35,622 bases of DNA from Prolixibacteraceae bacterium (GTDB lineage Bacteria > Bacteroidota > Bacteroidia > Bacteroidales > Prolixibacteraceae), in the NCBI GenBank assembly GCA_018648265.1, contig JABGRN010000059.1, positions 1 through 35,622 on the forward strand, read 5' to 3'. How positions within the stretch are numbered: position 1 is the stretch's first letter; each line of letters begins with the position of its first letter. The notes below the pieces were generated by a model. The model ran no database searches and had not been told where the DNA came from. It was given only the letters and a program-made list of their open reading frames with translations. Shown piece after piece: positions 26,909-35,610 of this stretch. Position numbers and translations under genes: made by a program.

Positions 26909-27683
26909 GATCCTGGTTTTTTTTGAGGTCTTCGATACTTTTTGTTAACTCAATAAAATCATCTACCGAAACTTGTTCCGGCCTTTTTTCAGCATATTTT
27001 TCGGGAAGGTTTTCGCATAATCCCTTTAACGAATTACGCAACATTTTACGCCGCTGGTTAAAAGCCGCTTTTACTACTTTTACAAAAAATGCTTCGTTGC
27101 ACGGTAATTCGGTCACATTATTTCTTTTCAACCTGATAACTGCCGATTTTACTTTTGGAGGTGGATCAAAAACCTGTTCCGATACAGTGAATAAATATTC
27201 AATATTGTAAAATACCTGGAGCATTACACTCAGGATTCCATATTTTTTACTTCCGTGAGCAGAGCTAATCCTTTCAGCAACTTCTTTCTGAAGCATCCCA
27301 ACAACTTCTGGTACATTATCGCGATATTGTAATACCTTAAAAAGTATTTGGGATGAAATATTATACGGGAAATTGCCAATAATATTTACGTTGCCAGAAA
27401 AATGTTGGGCAATATCAAATTTCAAAAAATTTTCGAAATAGATTTTATCTTTTAATTCAGGGAAATTTTGTTCAAGGAACTGAACGGATTCCCGGTCGAT
27501 CTCAATAACATGGATTTTTAACTCCGATCGTTCAAGCAAAAAACGGGTCAGGACTCCCATTCCAGGCCCAACCTCCAGTACATCTGAAACATCGGCCCCC
27601 AGGCAATCAACAATTTTATGGGCAATATTCTGGTCTGTTAAAAAATGCTGACCAAGATTCTTTTTGGGCTTTACAAAGTTCAT
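26898..27683 (-). CDS. rsmA: 16S rRNA (adenine1518-N6/adenine1519-N6)-dimethyltransferase
   Basis: Cytoplasmic enzyme of 261 residues that dimethylates two adjacent adenines in helix 45 of 16S rRNA late in 30S assembly. The start motif KKNLGQHFL (7-15), the SAM site [10 protein letters not shown] (37-46) and the catalytic NFPYNIS (104-110) are present, and the C-terminal helical domain is complete. It is transcribed with mgtE, which it overlaps; the pairing is common in this phylum. Confidence 0.95.
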   Translation of the reverse strand: MNFVKPKKNLGQHFLTDQNIAHKIVDCLGADVSDVLEVGPGMGVLTRFLLERSELKIHVIEIDRESVQFLEQNFPELKDKIYFENFLKFDIAQHFSGNVNIIGNFPYNISSQILFKVLQYRDNVPEVVGMLQKEVAERISSAHGSKKYGILSVMLQVFYNIEYLFTVSEQVFDPPPKVKSAVIRLKRNNVTELPCNEAFFVKVVKAAFNQRRKMLRNSLKGLCENLPEKYAEKRPEQVSVDDFIELTKSIEDLKKNQDHAI

Positions 27684-27740
27684 TTATCCCCTCCTCGTTC
27701 ATTTCTGCTTTTACTTACCTTTTTATCGAAATTTATGAAA

Positions 27741-27748
27741 CAAATTTA
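27741..27748 (-). promoter_or_regulatory. Possible -7 element for rsmA-mgtE
   Basis: The minus strand reads TAAATTTG, an exact TAnnTTTG, 57 bases before the rsmA ATG. No -33 TTTG lies at the right distance. It sits back-to-back with a plus-strand TATTTTTG at 27749-27756. Confidence 0.35.
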
Positions 27749-27756
27749 TATTTTTG
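27749..27756 (+). promoter_or_regulatory. Possible -7 element for the flippase-like gene
   Basis: TATTTTTG, an exact TAnnTTTG, 105 bases before the TTG start of the membrane protein at 27862. The -33 half is not visible. It directly adjoins the opposite-facing element at 27741-27748. Confidence 0.3.
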
Positions 27757-27861
27757 TCTGCTACGAATGGCTGTAAACCGTTTGAAATTTTGATTCCCGA
27801 AATTAACAAAATTTTGGGATATTAAATCCAAAACCAAATTACAGCCTCAAAATTCTTTAGT

Positions 27862-28872
27862 TTGAAAAAGATAGCCATAAAAGTCGTAAAATTCATTTCA
27901 TTCTTTGCTTTGGGAGCTTTTATTTTCTGGCTCATTTACAAAGATCAAGACATTGATAGGATAAAATCGGTTTTAAAAAACGATGTCAATTATTTTTGGA
28001 TTGCAATTTCGTTAATAATTGGCCTCTTAAGCCATGTTAGCCGTACGATGCGTTGGGGCCTGATGATAGAACCCATTGGGCATAAACCAAGAATTACAAA
28101 TACATTTTTGGCAGTAATGGTTGGTTATTTAATGAATATGGTTTTCCCGCGAATGGGGGAAATTTCGAGATGTGGCGTACTTTCTAGGTACGAAAAAATA
28201 TCGTTTACAAAATTGGTGGGAACAGTAGTCGCCGAACGTGTTGTTGACATGATTTCGCTTCTTATTTTACTTGCGATCGTGTTTTTTTCACAGTTCGGAA
28301 AAATGCTCAATTTCATTAATCAAAATCCTGAAATTCAGGGAAAACTTAATTCTGCAATAACTTCACCGTACCTTATCGTTGGTGTAATTATCGTGGTGGT
28401 TTTATTTATTATTTTTCGCAGGGCATTTAAACACACTATTATTTTCAAAAAGATTATTGAAATCCTGAAAAATTTTAAAGAAGGATTTATTTCCATTCGA
28501 TCGATTAAAAGAAAAGGGTGGTTTTATTTCCATTCCGTTTTTATTTGGTTTCTATATTATCTAATGCTTTATTCGGTATTTTTTGCCTTCGATTTTACCC
28601 GCGGGTTAAACCCAATTGCCGGGTTAACAACTTTTGTAATGGCGAGCTTCGGAATGGTTGCGCCAGTACAGGGAGGAATCGGGGCATGGCATTTTATGGC
28701 TATAGAAGCACTTTCGTTATATGGGGTGGCTAACGAAAATGGAATTATTTTCGCGTTTGTTTCCCACACTTCAACAACAGGCATGATTATTATAATTGGC
28801 ATAATTTCTATGCTAATATTACCGTTTATTAATCGACGAAAAGATGTAAAAAAAGAAAAAGAGAGCCTTTAA
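27862..28872 (+). CDS. Lysylphosphatidylglycerol synthase TM-region / flippase-like membrane protein
   Basis: Inner-membrane protein of 336 residues with about eight helices, matching the YbhN/UPF0104 (LPG_synthase_TM) family; it has no catalytic aminoacyltransferase domain. Characteristic runs are SHVSRTMRWGLMIEP (54-68), MVGYLMNMVFPRMGEISRCGVL (86-107), LVGTVVAERVVDM and FGMVAPVQGGIGAWHFM. Relatives are thought to move lipids or glycolipids across the membrane; the substrate is unknown. The start is TTG, since no ATG lies close to the N-terminal basic and hydrophobic segment. It is followed after 51 bases by the LolC/E-like permease on the same strand. Confidence 0.85.
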   Translation: MKKIAIKVVKFISFFALGAFIFWLIYKDQDIDRIKSVLKNDVNYFWIAISLIIGLLSHVSRTMRWGLMIEPIGHKPRITNTFLAVMVGYLMNMVFPRMGEISRCGVLSRYEKISFTKLVGTVVAERVVDMISLLILLAIVFFSQFGKMLNFINQNPEIQGKLNSAITSPYLIVGVIIVVVLFIIFRRAFKHTIIFKKIIEILKNFKEGFISIRSIKRKGWFYFHSVFIWFLYYLMLYSVFFAFDFTRGLNPIAGLTTFVMASFGMVAPVQGGIGAWHFMAIEALSLYGVANENGIIFAFVSHTSTTGMIIIIGIISMLILPFINRRKDVKKEKESL

Positions 28873-28923
28873 GAACAATGTTCGACACTTATTTTCTTTC
28901 TGATAACGGGAAATTAACAATCA

Positions 28924-30177
28924 ATGAATACCGAACTTTTTATTTCGCGCAGGTTATTTTTCGATAAAACGAGCAAAAAATTTTTATCGCAAAAAATAAT
29001 ACAGATTGCCCTGGTTGGGATAGCATTGGGTTTGGCGGTAATGATTATTTCGGTGGCCGTGGTCACAGGTTTTAAAAATGAAATAAGGAATAAAGTTATT
29101 GGTTTTGGATCGCATATTCAGGTAATTAATTTCGATTCGAACAATTCGTACGAAACCAAGCCAATTTTAAAAAACCAATACTTTTTAACTGACGCCAAAA
29201 ATATTGAAGGGGTTGAAACAATTCAGGTTTTTGCTACCAAACCTGGAATGATTAAAACCGACGAATACATTCAGGGAATTGTTTTTAAAGGTGTGGATAC
29301 CGACTACAATTGGGATTTTTTTAGCAATAATCTTATTGAAGGCAAATTGCCTTTGATTAACGATTCAACACGCATTAACGAAATCATACTTTCCGATCTG
29401 GTTTCGAACCTGCTTAAATTAAAACTGGGCGATTTGGCAGTGCTGTATTTTATAAACGAAAAAGAAAGCACCCCACGGATGTTGCAGTTAAAAGTTTGTG
29501 GGATTTACAGTACCAGCCTCGAAGAATTTGACAAGTTGTTTATTATTGGCGACATTAAACAAATACAAAGGCTAAACGATTGGTCGGCTGATGAAATAAG
29601 CGGGTTTGAATTTGTAATTTCCGACTTCGGCAAAATAGACGATTTAGAACAAGAAATAAGAAATACAGTAATTAATTACAGCGAAGAAAACTCATCTATT
29701 TTACGTACAAACAGCATAACCCGAGAATACCCGCAAATTTTCGACTGGTTAACTGTTCTCGACATGAATGTTTGGGTTATCCTGTTTTTAATGATACTTG
29801 TTGCCGGATTTAATATGATTTCGGGATTACTCGTACTGATTTTGGAAAGGAGTACAATGATTGGTGTACTAAAAGCTTTGGGTAGCCCAAATTGGAGCAT
29901 CCGGAAAATTTTTCTTTACCTCTCGGTTTTTCTTACCACCCGCGGAATGATGTGGGGAAATATTATTGGAATTGCCGTTATTTTGTTGCAAAAAGCTTTT
30001 CATGTTATTAAACTTAATCCAGCAGTTTATTACGTCGATGTTGTGCCCGTTAATTTTTCCATTTTGCACCTGCTTCTGTTAAACGTGGGAAGTGTATTAA
30101 TTACAACATTGATGTTGGTTGTTCCCAGCTATCTTGTCAGTAAGATTTCGCCCGACAAAAGCATCAGGTTTGATTAA
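28924..30177 (+). CDS. LolC/LolE-type FtsX-family permease
   Basis: Inner-membrane protein of 417 residues. The N-terminus (FISRRLF, then LSQKIIQIALVGIALGLAVMIISVAVVTGF) matches lipoprotein-releasing permeases; a periplasmic domain spans about 50-270 and three helices about 275-410, with LEERS-like LVLILERSTMIGVLKALGSP. In the Lol pathway such subunits extract lipoproteins from the inner membrane to a periplasmic carrier. The LolD-type ATPase is not in this window, and Bacteroidota often carry just one LolC/E-like gene. It is probably cotranscribed with the flippase-like gene. Confidence 0.85.
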   Translation: MNTELFISRRLFFDKTSKKFLSQKIIQIALVGIALGLAVMIISVAVVTGFKNEIRNKVIGFGSHIQVINFDSNNSYETKPILKNQYFLTDAKNIEGVETIQVFATKPGMIKTDEYIQGIVFKGVDTDYNWDFFSNNLIEGKLPLINDSTRINEIILSDLVSNLLKLKLGDLAVLYFINEKESTPRMLQLKVCGIYSTSLEEFDKLFIIGDIKQIQRLNDWSADEISGFEFVISDFGKIDDLEQEIRNTVINYSEENSSILRTNSITREYPQIFDWLTVLDMNVWVILFLMILVAGFNMISGLLVLILERSTMIGVLKALGSPNWSIRKIFLYLSVFLTTRGMMWGNIIGIAVILLQKAFHVIKLNPAVYYVDVVPVNFSILHLLLLNVGSVLITTLMLVVPSYLVSKISPDKSIRFD

Positions 30178-30242
30178 TGTCAATTCATTTTCTTATTTTG
30201 TTTCAATAAAATATCTAATTTTACCCCTTCAAAATTAAGGCT

Positions 30243-30572
30243 ATGTTTTTTGTTGGTGCAACCGGGCAACTTTTAACCCTAATACTAACGGTCAGTTTAC
30301 CGCTAGTTTTTCTTGTGTCAGGGCACCAAAAAATTGATGTTCAACAAAACAAGCTAAATTTTGAAATTCAGCAGAATTACTTAAAAATTTCTTCGTTTGA
30401 AAACGACACCTTCGATTATTTCTTAAATTATTTTACTGAATATCAATGCACTGTCTTTAACATTGAAGATTCCGACTTCAAAAAAATTCCACCTGAAAAA
30501 ATTAAGGTAAAATGGAAATCGTTTTGCCTGAATGATTCCGGGAATAAAGCTCCTCCCATTTCAATCTGCTAA
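30243..30572 (+). CDS. Small membrane-anchored protein of unknown function
   Basis: 109 residues. One N-terminal hydrophobic segment (about 5-27) is followed by a soluble part that begins HQKIDVQQNKLNFEIQQNYLK and ends PPISIC. There is no recognisable domain and no lipobox. It lies 65 bases after the LolC/E-like permease and 138 bases before the TonB-dependent receptor on the same strand, so it might belong to either. The downstream gap contains the hairpin 30577-30598. I do not recognise a family. Confidence 0.55.
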   Translation: MFFVGATGQLLTLILTVSLPLVFLVSGHQKIDVQQNKLNFEIQQNYLKISSFENDTFDYFLNYFTEYQCTVFNIEDSDFKKIPPEKIKVKWKSFCLNDSGNKAPPISIC

Positions 30573-30576
30573 TTGA

Positions 30577-30598
30577 TTTTTGGTAATTGTACCAAAAA
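30577..30598. repeat. 9-bp hairpin upstream of the TonB-dependent receptor
   Basis: TTTTTGGTA (30577-30585) pairs exactly with TACCAAAAA (30590-30598) around the loop ATTG, just after the stop of the small protein gene. A second short one, AATTGC/GCAATT, lies at 30615-30629. The stem is A/T-rich, and no T tract follows on the plus strand, so a terminator role is uncertain. Confidence 0.4.
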
Positions 30599-30709
30599 AA
30601 CTTTGCTTTCCGATAATTGCAAGGCAATTCCACTTTTTAGGTTCAATAAATGAATCGAAAAAAGGAATAATTATAAGCAATCTGGAATTTTAACTTAAAT
30701 TTAAAAATA

Positions 30710-32842
30710 ATGTTACGAATATTATCCGCCCTCCTGATTGGAGTGGCACTATTTATAAATGTACAATCAGTTACAGCTCAAAATAACATCTCAGGAAAAA
30801 TTCAAACTCAAAATAACGAACCTTTAACCGGCGCCAATATCGTGGTTAAAAACACAACACTCGGAACTGCATCCGATGCAACAGGAAACTACTCACTTTC
30901 AGGATTAAAAAATGGCGAATATGTAATTAGGGTAAGCTTTTTTGGTTTCGAAACCATTCAAAAACCGGTGCTTTTAAACGGGCAGGAAATTTCGCTCGAT
31001 TTTGAAATGATTGAAACTTCAATAGATTTAAATGCAGTGGTTGTAACCGGTACCCGAACCGAAAAAAGCCTTAAAAACACTCCCGTTCTTACACAAACAA
31101 TCAGTTTTCAGGAACTTGAAAACAAAGATGTAAACAACATAACACAAGCACTTGAATTTGTAGTTCCGGGCATTGAATTCAGTAGCCAGGCTCAGGGAAA
31201 ATCAATTTCACTTCAGGGAATTGATCCACAATACATGCTCTTTTTAGTAGATGGAGAACGAATGGCCGGAGAAACTTATGGTAATGTTGATTACAGCCGG
31301 ATTAACATTGCTGATATTGAACGAATTGAAGTTGTAAAAGGTGCAAGTTCTACATTGTACGGATCGAATGCTTTGGGCGGGGTTATTAATATTATTACAA
31401 AAACACCCACTCAGAAATTTGGACTATCCGCGTCATCGCGATTTTCAAATTATAACACTCAAAATTACAGGTTTAACGCAGGTTCTAAATTAGGAAAAGT
31501 AACAAGCCAGATTTCGGTAGTTTACGACAAAACCGATGGCTACGATTTGCTGGAAGGAGATTCCTACCGGACCCAAGAAAGAGAAGATGCGATTGTTGTA
31601 AACGAACATTTAAAGTATGCGCCCACAGAGAATTTTTTGCTCGAAGCAAATGCTTCTTTTATGAATAAAAACCGGGATAACACATCCGCAAATTTATTCG
31701 ATCGAAGGAACAAAGATTTCACATACGGAGCAAAAGCTAGCTACTTTATAGGTACGGCAAGTAACCTTTCGCTAAGCTGGAATTCGGATAATTACGAATT
31801 ACTTGACAAGGTAACACCCGATGAATTGGTTAGCACCTATAATAACTTATATAATAATGCACGCTTATTGGGGAATTTCAATCTTGCAGAATGGAATTAT
31901 CTAACTGTGGGTGCTGAATATTTATCGGAAAATCTGACTGCTCCGCGAAATAACATCGACGACCAAACAAATACAGAATATGTTGTTTTTGCGCAGGAAG
32001 ACATACAAATTACCCCCGACCTGAATTTAATCTCAGGGTTTCGTGCAAACCACAACTCGCTTTATAACTGGCATTTTACTCCCCAGGTTTCAGCCATGTA
32101 CAAAATCTGGCATTTTGCGTTAAGAGGGAATTACAGCTTAGGATACAAAACCCCGACTTTAAAGGAAAAATACATGACATTCCAAATTCCCGCACCAGGA
32201 CCGCCAATGTTTCTTGTTGGTGTTGAGAACCTTGAACCGGAAACTTCAAATTATGCCAATCTTTCACTGGAATATACCAGGAGGGGAGTTTCATTTTCAG
32301 TTTCTACTTACAGAAATACTATCAGCAATATGATTTCGGAGAACCTGGAAACCTACACAGTAAAACCCGGAGGTATTCTCGAATTTGCTTATCAAAATTA
32401 TGAAGAAGTCCTTTTAAAAGGAATTGATATTTTGCTGAAAACAAAAATTGTAAAAAATCTGCTTTTTTCAGGAACAACTACCTTCTCGAAGAAAATCAAT
32501 TTAATTACTGATGAGGAATTCGAAAATGTACGGAATTTCTCGGGGAAATATAATTTAGATTACAACCTTCACTCAACAAATTATGGCTTAAATTTAAATC
32601 TACAAAGTAATTTTTATGGCGCCAAATCAATTAATTTAATGGATGAAACAACACACCAGATTTCAAAAGTAGAACTCGAAAGTTTTTCGGTTTGGAAACT
32701 AACAAGTACACACACCTTCAAATCAAATTATTTTGTAAAATTTGGGGTTGATAATATTTTCGATTTTATCGACCAATCGGGAGGTTACAACAGTGGAAAT
32801 CCAGGTAGGACAGTTTTTGTTGGAATAGGCTTAAAAATTTAA
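30710..32842 (+). CDS. TonB-dependent outer-membrane receptor
   Basis: Outer-membrane active importer of 710 residues. A signal peptide ends near residue 24 (VTAQ). It is followed by a carboxypeptidase-regulatory-like domain (about 26-108, GKIQTQNNEPLTGANIVVKN, then TLGTASDATGNYSL), common in Bacteroidota receptors. Next come the plug domain (about 115-225, with IERIEVVKGASSTLYGSNA and GGVINIITK) and a beta-barrel to the end. It is too short to be a SusC-type glycan importer (about 1000 residues) and has no SusD partner, so a siderophore, haem or vitamin substrate is more likely; this is inference. A strong terminator follows. Confidence 0.92.
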   Translation: MLRILSALLIGVALFINVQSVTAQNNISGKIQTQNNEPLTGANIVVKNTTLGTASDATGNYSLSGLKNGEYVIRVSFFGFETIQKPVLLNGQEISLDFEMIETSIDLNAVVVTGTRTEKSLKNTPVLTQTISFQELENKDVNNITQALEFVVPGIEFSSQAQGKSISLQGIDPQYMLFLVDGERMAGETYGNVDYSRINIADIERIEVVKGASSTLYGSNALGGVINIITKTPTQKFGLSASSRFSNYNTQNYRFNAGSKLGKVTSQISVVYDKTDGYDLLEGDSYRTQEREDAIVVNEHLKYAPTENFLLEANASFMNKNRDNTSANLFDRRNKDFTYGAKASYFIGTASNLSLSWNSDNYELLDKVTPDELVSTYNNLYNNARLLGNFNLAEWNYLTVGAEYLSENLTAPRNNIDDQTNTEYVVFAQEDIQITPDLNLISGFRANHNSLYNWHFTPQVSAMYKIWHFALRGNYSLGYKTPTLKEKYMTFQIPAPGPPMFLVGVENLEPETSNYANLSLEYTRRGVSFSVSTYRNTISNMISENLETYTVKPGGILEFAYQNYEEVLLKGIDILLKTKIVKNLLFSGTTTFSKKINLITDEEFENVRNFSGKYNLDYNLHSTNYGLNLNLQSNFYGAKSINLMDETTHQISKVELESFSVWKLTSTHTFKSNYFVKFGVDNIFDFIDQSGGYNSGNPGRTVFVGIGLKI

Positions 32843-32848
32843 ATTCGA

Positions 32849-32885
32849 AAGGAATACTCGTATCTTCGGGTATTCCTTATTTTTA
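32849..32885 (+). terminator. Rho-independent terminator of the TonB-dependent receptor gene
   Basis: A 12-bp stem (32849-32860 with 32867-32878, one G-T pair) closes on the loop TATCTT and is followed by a T run. It begins 7 bases after the receptor stop. The T run ends only 5 bases before the Nudix ATG. Confidence 0.85.
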
Positions 32886-32889
32886 CAAA

Positions 32890-33513
32890 ATGATTTTAAA
32901 TGCTGAAAATATTAAAAAGGCATTAGATAAAAAATTGCCCGGCTCTTTCTCGCATCGAAAAATGCTCCCGCCAAACCGGAAGTTATTCGTTCCAAACGAA
33001 GAAAACAATATTAAACACAGCAGTGTACTTTTGCTGCTTTTTGCTGACAATCAAGAATTAACAGCATGTTTAATAAAACGTACAACTCACATGAAACACC
33101 ATGCAGGGCAAATAGCACTTCCGGGCGGCAGAATAGAAAAAGGTGAAACACACCTTGAAACTGCACTTCGCGAAACCTGGGAAGAGATTGGAATTTCACC
33201 GGAACAGATTCAAATATTAGGCTCTTTATCGGAGCTTTATGTTGAAATAAGTAGATTTTTAATTCATCCGTTTGTTGGTTGGCTAGAAAGAAAACCACAA
33301 TTTACAATCGATCGCAACGAGGTTGAAAAAACCATTCTTTTTCCCTTGTTAAAATTTAAAAATTCAATCGATAGAATTGAGCTGGAATCTTTTACAGGAA
33401 AACTGAATGTCCCGTGTATCAGTTTCAATGGCGAAATTATTTGGGGTGCCACAGCTATGATCGTTTCTGAATTTTACGATGTATTGGAACGTTCAAACAT
33501 TATTCGAAAATAA
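32890..33513 (+). CDS. Nudix hydrolase, CoA pyrophosphatase type (NudL-like)
   Basis: 207 residues. The Nudix box G-x5-E-x7-REUxEExGU reads from G80 to I102 with R94, E95, E98 and E99. The run KRTTHMKHHAGQIALPGG (63-80) just before it is the extra signature of the CoA-cleaving branch (HAGQxxxPGG). The likely role is hydrolysis of CoA or acyl-CoA into phosphopantetheine and 3',5'-ADP. The gene starts 5 bases after the upstream terminator T run, so any promoter must overlap the terminator or the receptor 3' end. Confidence 0.88.
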   Translation: MILNAENIKKALDKKLPGSFSHRKMLPPNRKLFVPNEENNIKHSSVLLLLFADNQELTACLIKRTTHMKHHAGQIALPGGRIEKGETHLETALRETWEEIGISPEQIQILGSLSELYVEISRFLIHPFVGWLERKPQFTIDRNEVEKTILFPLLKFKNSIDRIELESFTGKLNVPCISFNGEIIWGATAMIVSEFYDVLERSNIIRK

Positions 33514-33515
33514 CA

Positions 33516-35471
33516 TTAATCGTAAAATACCCATGAAGCACCCAGCCTGAAAGTCATTCGGTTCATTGGATAATGTGGGGTCGTAAAATACTCCCTGTTA
33601 ATAAACTCCGTCCCAATATTTACCATCTTAAAAAACAGCCTTGTCCGTTTTAGCCGTAAACTTGCATACACATCAATGTATGGAAATTCACCGAGCATTT
33701 TTTCGTTTTGAAGATAGAAAAAACCCGTAGATGGATCGTAAGCATCGGCATAATAAGATGTATTATAACGAGCATCGATACCCAACTGTGTAAACATTAC
33801 TTTTGAAATAACAAACTTATAATAGGCCGAAACAAACGCCGAAAAATCGGGTAAATGGACAAGTTCCTCGTTCGATGCTTTTTGCCATAAAAAGCGGGTC
33901 CTGAAATGCCATTTTCGGTAGTTAAAGTCTTTGTCTAAAAATGCAGAAATGACTAGTAATTCTTTATTGGTTTGGGTCGGTATCCCCAATGTATCATTAT
34001 AAACAAAATTATTTATTAGTGCATAATTTGCCCCTATTTCAAGTTTTCGTTTAGACGATTTAAAACTCCCTTTTACTGTCATTATTTGTTCCATGGTCAA
34101 ATCATTCTTCCACCTAATATGACTTGAATAAAATTCTTCCTGAAAATAATCGGGCATCCGGTTTTCTATTGCCCCATTTACAGAAAAAGATGACAATGAA
34201 TCGCCAAAAAGTGGCAAAGGTTTTGAAATAACCCCAGACAATTCAGTTTGTCCAATATTTCTTCCGATCAAATAAATTTTGCCTTCTGCATTCCATTTCC
34301 AGAAATTCCCCGATTCCCTGAATATTCCTCCTCCAACATAAACATTCGAATACTTTTTTGTTAAACGGATTAATTCGCCGGGGATTGATCTTGCCGATGA
34401 TGTTTTTACAAATTCCTGCCCAATAAATGCACGTTTCCCAAAACTCACTTTTCGGTCAGTATTCTCATATTGTTTTAATTGAATAATGTTCTTTATCATA
34501 CTAAAACGAATGGAATCTTTAAAATAATCGTTGCCGAAATAATTATTAGCAAAAAATAAATTTGTTGTATCCTCTTCGTCAATAAACTGTTTCAGATGTT
34601 GTTGATATTCAAATGAGTATAAAATACCAACAATTGGTTTAAATACAGAGGAATCACTCTCCTCTGGATTACCATATTTTCCCAGTTTATATTCTCCGTT
34701 TGCAAAAACAAATGTATTTTTGAATTCAGATCTTGTCTCATTTAAATTAACATTTAAAAGATCAGAATCCTCTCCGCTAAAAATTAATTCATCATCGCTT
34801 AAACCACCATTTTCGTTATTTTGCATTCCATTTGAAATAAATCCTGAATGAAAACTGAGTTTGTCTTTATTATAACTAGAATAAATGGTTACAAAATTAT
34901 TTTTACTGTCTTGTTCTTTATACTGTCCTTGAGATTTACCTTGATCAAATCGTAAAGTAAAATTAAAATAAGGATTTACATTTTGAGAATGCAAAACATT
35001 GAACCTCGTTTCATTCTTTCTCGATTTATTTTCACTCTGGCTGTAATCTAAACTTGTATATGGAGTTCGTGTGTTATAATATTGAATAGTTGCAGGTGTT
35101 AATAAATATGCCTCCCTGGTTTTTGAAAACAAAAAGTCAATGTTAGATTCTCTGCTAAAAAAATCGTTATTTAAATAAGGCGTTCCATAATTTCCAACGT
35201 ACGACACAGAAATTGCATCTTTAAAAACGGGGTGATATAAATGAAAATAGTCTTGTAAAGTATCAAGTTTTGTAGAATCCTGAAAAGCGCCAAAACCAGA
35301 AAGATACCACAACTTGATTTCAGGTTCAATCTCTTTCTCTACTACAATCTCCTCCATTTCTTCTTCCATTTCACCCTGCATTCCAACATCTGGCCTTAAT
35401 TGGGAAAATACAAAAACAGGTGAGAACAATAAAATTACAAAAAAAATTATTTTGAATTTTGTTTTCAGCAT
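33516..35471 (-). CDS. Putative outer-membrane porin (Porin_10 family)
   Basis: About 651 residues. A signal peptide (MLKTKFKIIFFVILLFSPVF to FSQ) is followed by a short acidic stretch (about 33-50, GEMEEEMEEIVVEKEIEPEIK) and then a beta-barrel with many aromatic-alternating strands, of the PF14121 type seen in Bacteroidota. I start it at the ATG at 35469-35471, because an upstream GTG at 35492 is overlapped by an exact -7 promoter element and adds residues before the signal peptide. Transport specificity is unknown. The end converges on the Nudix gene with a 2-base gap. Confidence 0.82.
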   Translation of the reverse strand: MLKTKFKIIFFVILLFSPVFVFSQLRPDVGMQGEMEEEMEEIVVEKEIEPEIKLWYLSGFGAFQDSTKLDTLQDYFHLYHPVFKDAISVSYVGNYGTPYLNNDFFSRESNIDFLFSKTREAYLLTPATIQYYNTRTPYTSLDYSQSENKSRKNETRFNVLHSQNVNPYFNFTLRFDQGKSQGQYKEQDSKNNFVTIYSSYNKDKLSFHSGFISNGMQNNENGGLSDDELIFSGEDSDLLNVNLNETRSEFKNTFVFANGEYKLGKYGNPEESDSSVFKPIVGILYSFEYQQHLKQFIDEEDTTNLFFANNYFGNDYFKDSIRFSMIKNIIQLKQYENTDRKVSFGKRAFIGQEFVKTSSARSIPGELIRLTKKYSNVYVGGGIFRESGNFWKWNAEGKIYLIGRNIGQTELSGVISKPLPLFGDSLSSFSVNGAIENRMPDYFQEEFYSSHIRWKNDLTMEQIMTVKGSFKSSKRKLEIGANYALINNFVYNDTLGIPTQTNKELLVISAFLDKDFNYRKWHFRTRFLWQKASNEELVHLPDFSAFVSAYYKFVISKVMFTQLGIDARYNTSYYADAYDPSTGFFYLQNEKMLGEFPYIDVYASLRLKRTRLFFKMVNIGTEFINREYFTTPHYPMNRMTFRLGASWVFYD

Positions 35472-35491
35472 ACGACTATTACTTAGCTGCA

Positions 35492-35499
35492 CAAAGCTA
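35492..35499 (-). promoter_or_regulatory. Probable -7 element for the porin gene
   Basis: The minus strand reads TAGCTTTG, an exact TAnnTTTG, 21 bases before the ATG at 35471. It supports that start over the upstream GTG. No TTTG is seen at the -33 position. Confidence 0.5.
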
Positions 35500-35569
35500 A
35501 AAAAAGCTACTTAGCGATGACTAATTCTTATAAGTTTTTTACGATAATTAACAAGAATTATATACAACA

Positions 35570-35602
35570 AAAAAAGCCCGTGCTCAGACAGAACACGGGC
35601 TT
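35570..35602 (-). terminator. Rho-independent terminator entering from the right edge
   Basis: AAGCCCGTG (35574-35582) pairs exactly with CACGGGCTT (35594-35602), and read on the minus strand the stem is followed by a U-rich tract (the A run at 35566-35575). It ends a minus-strand transcript coming from beyond the window, most likely the rRNA operon. Confidence 0.8.
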
Positions 35603-35610
35603 GATAAATT

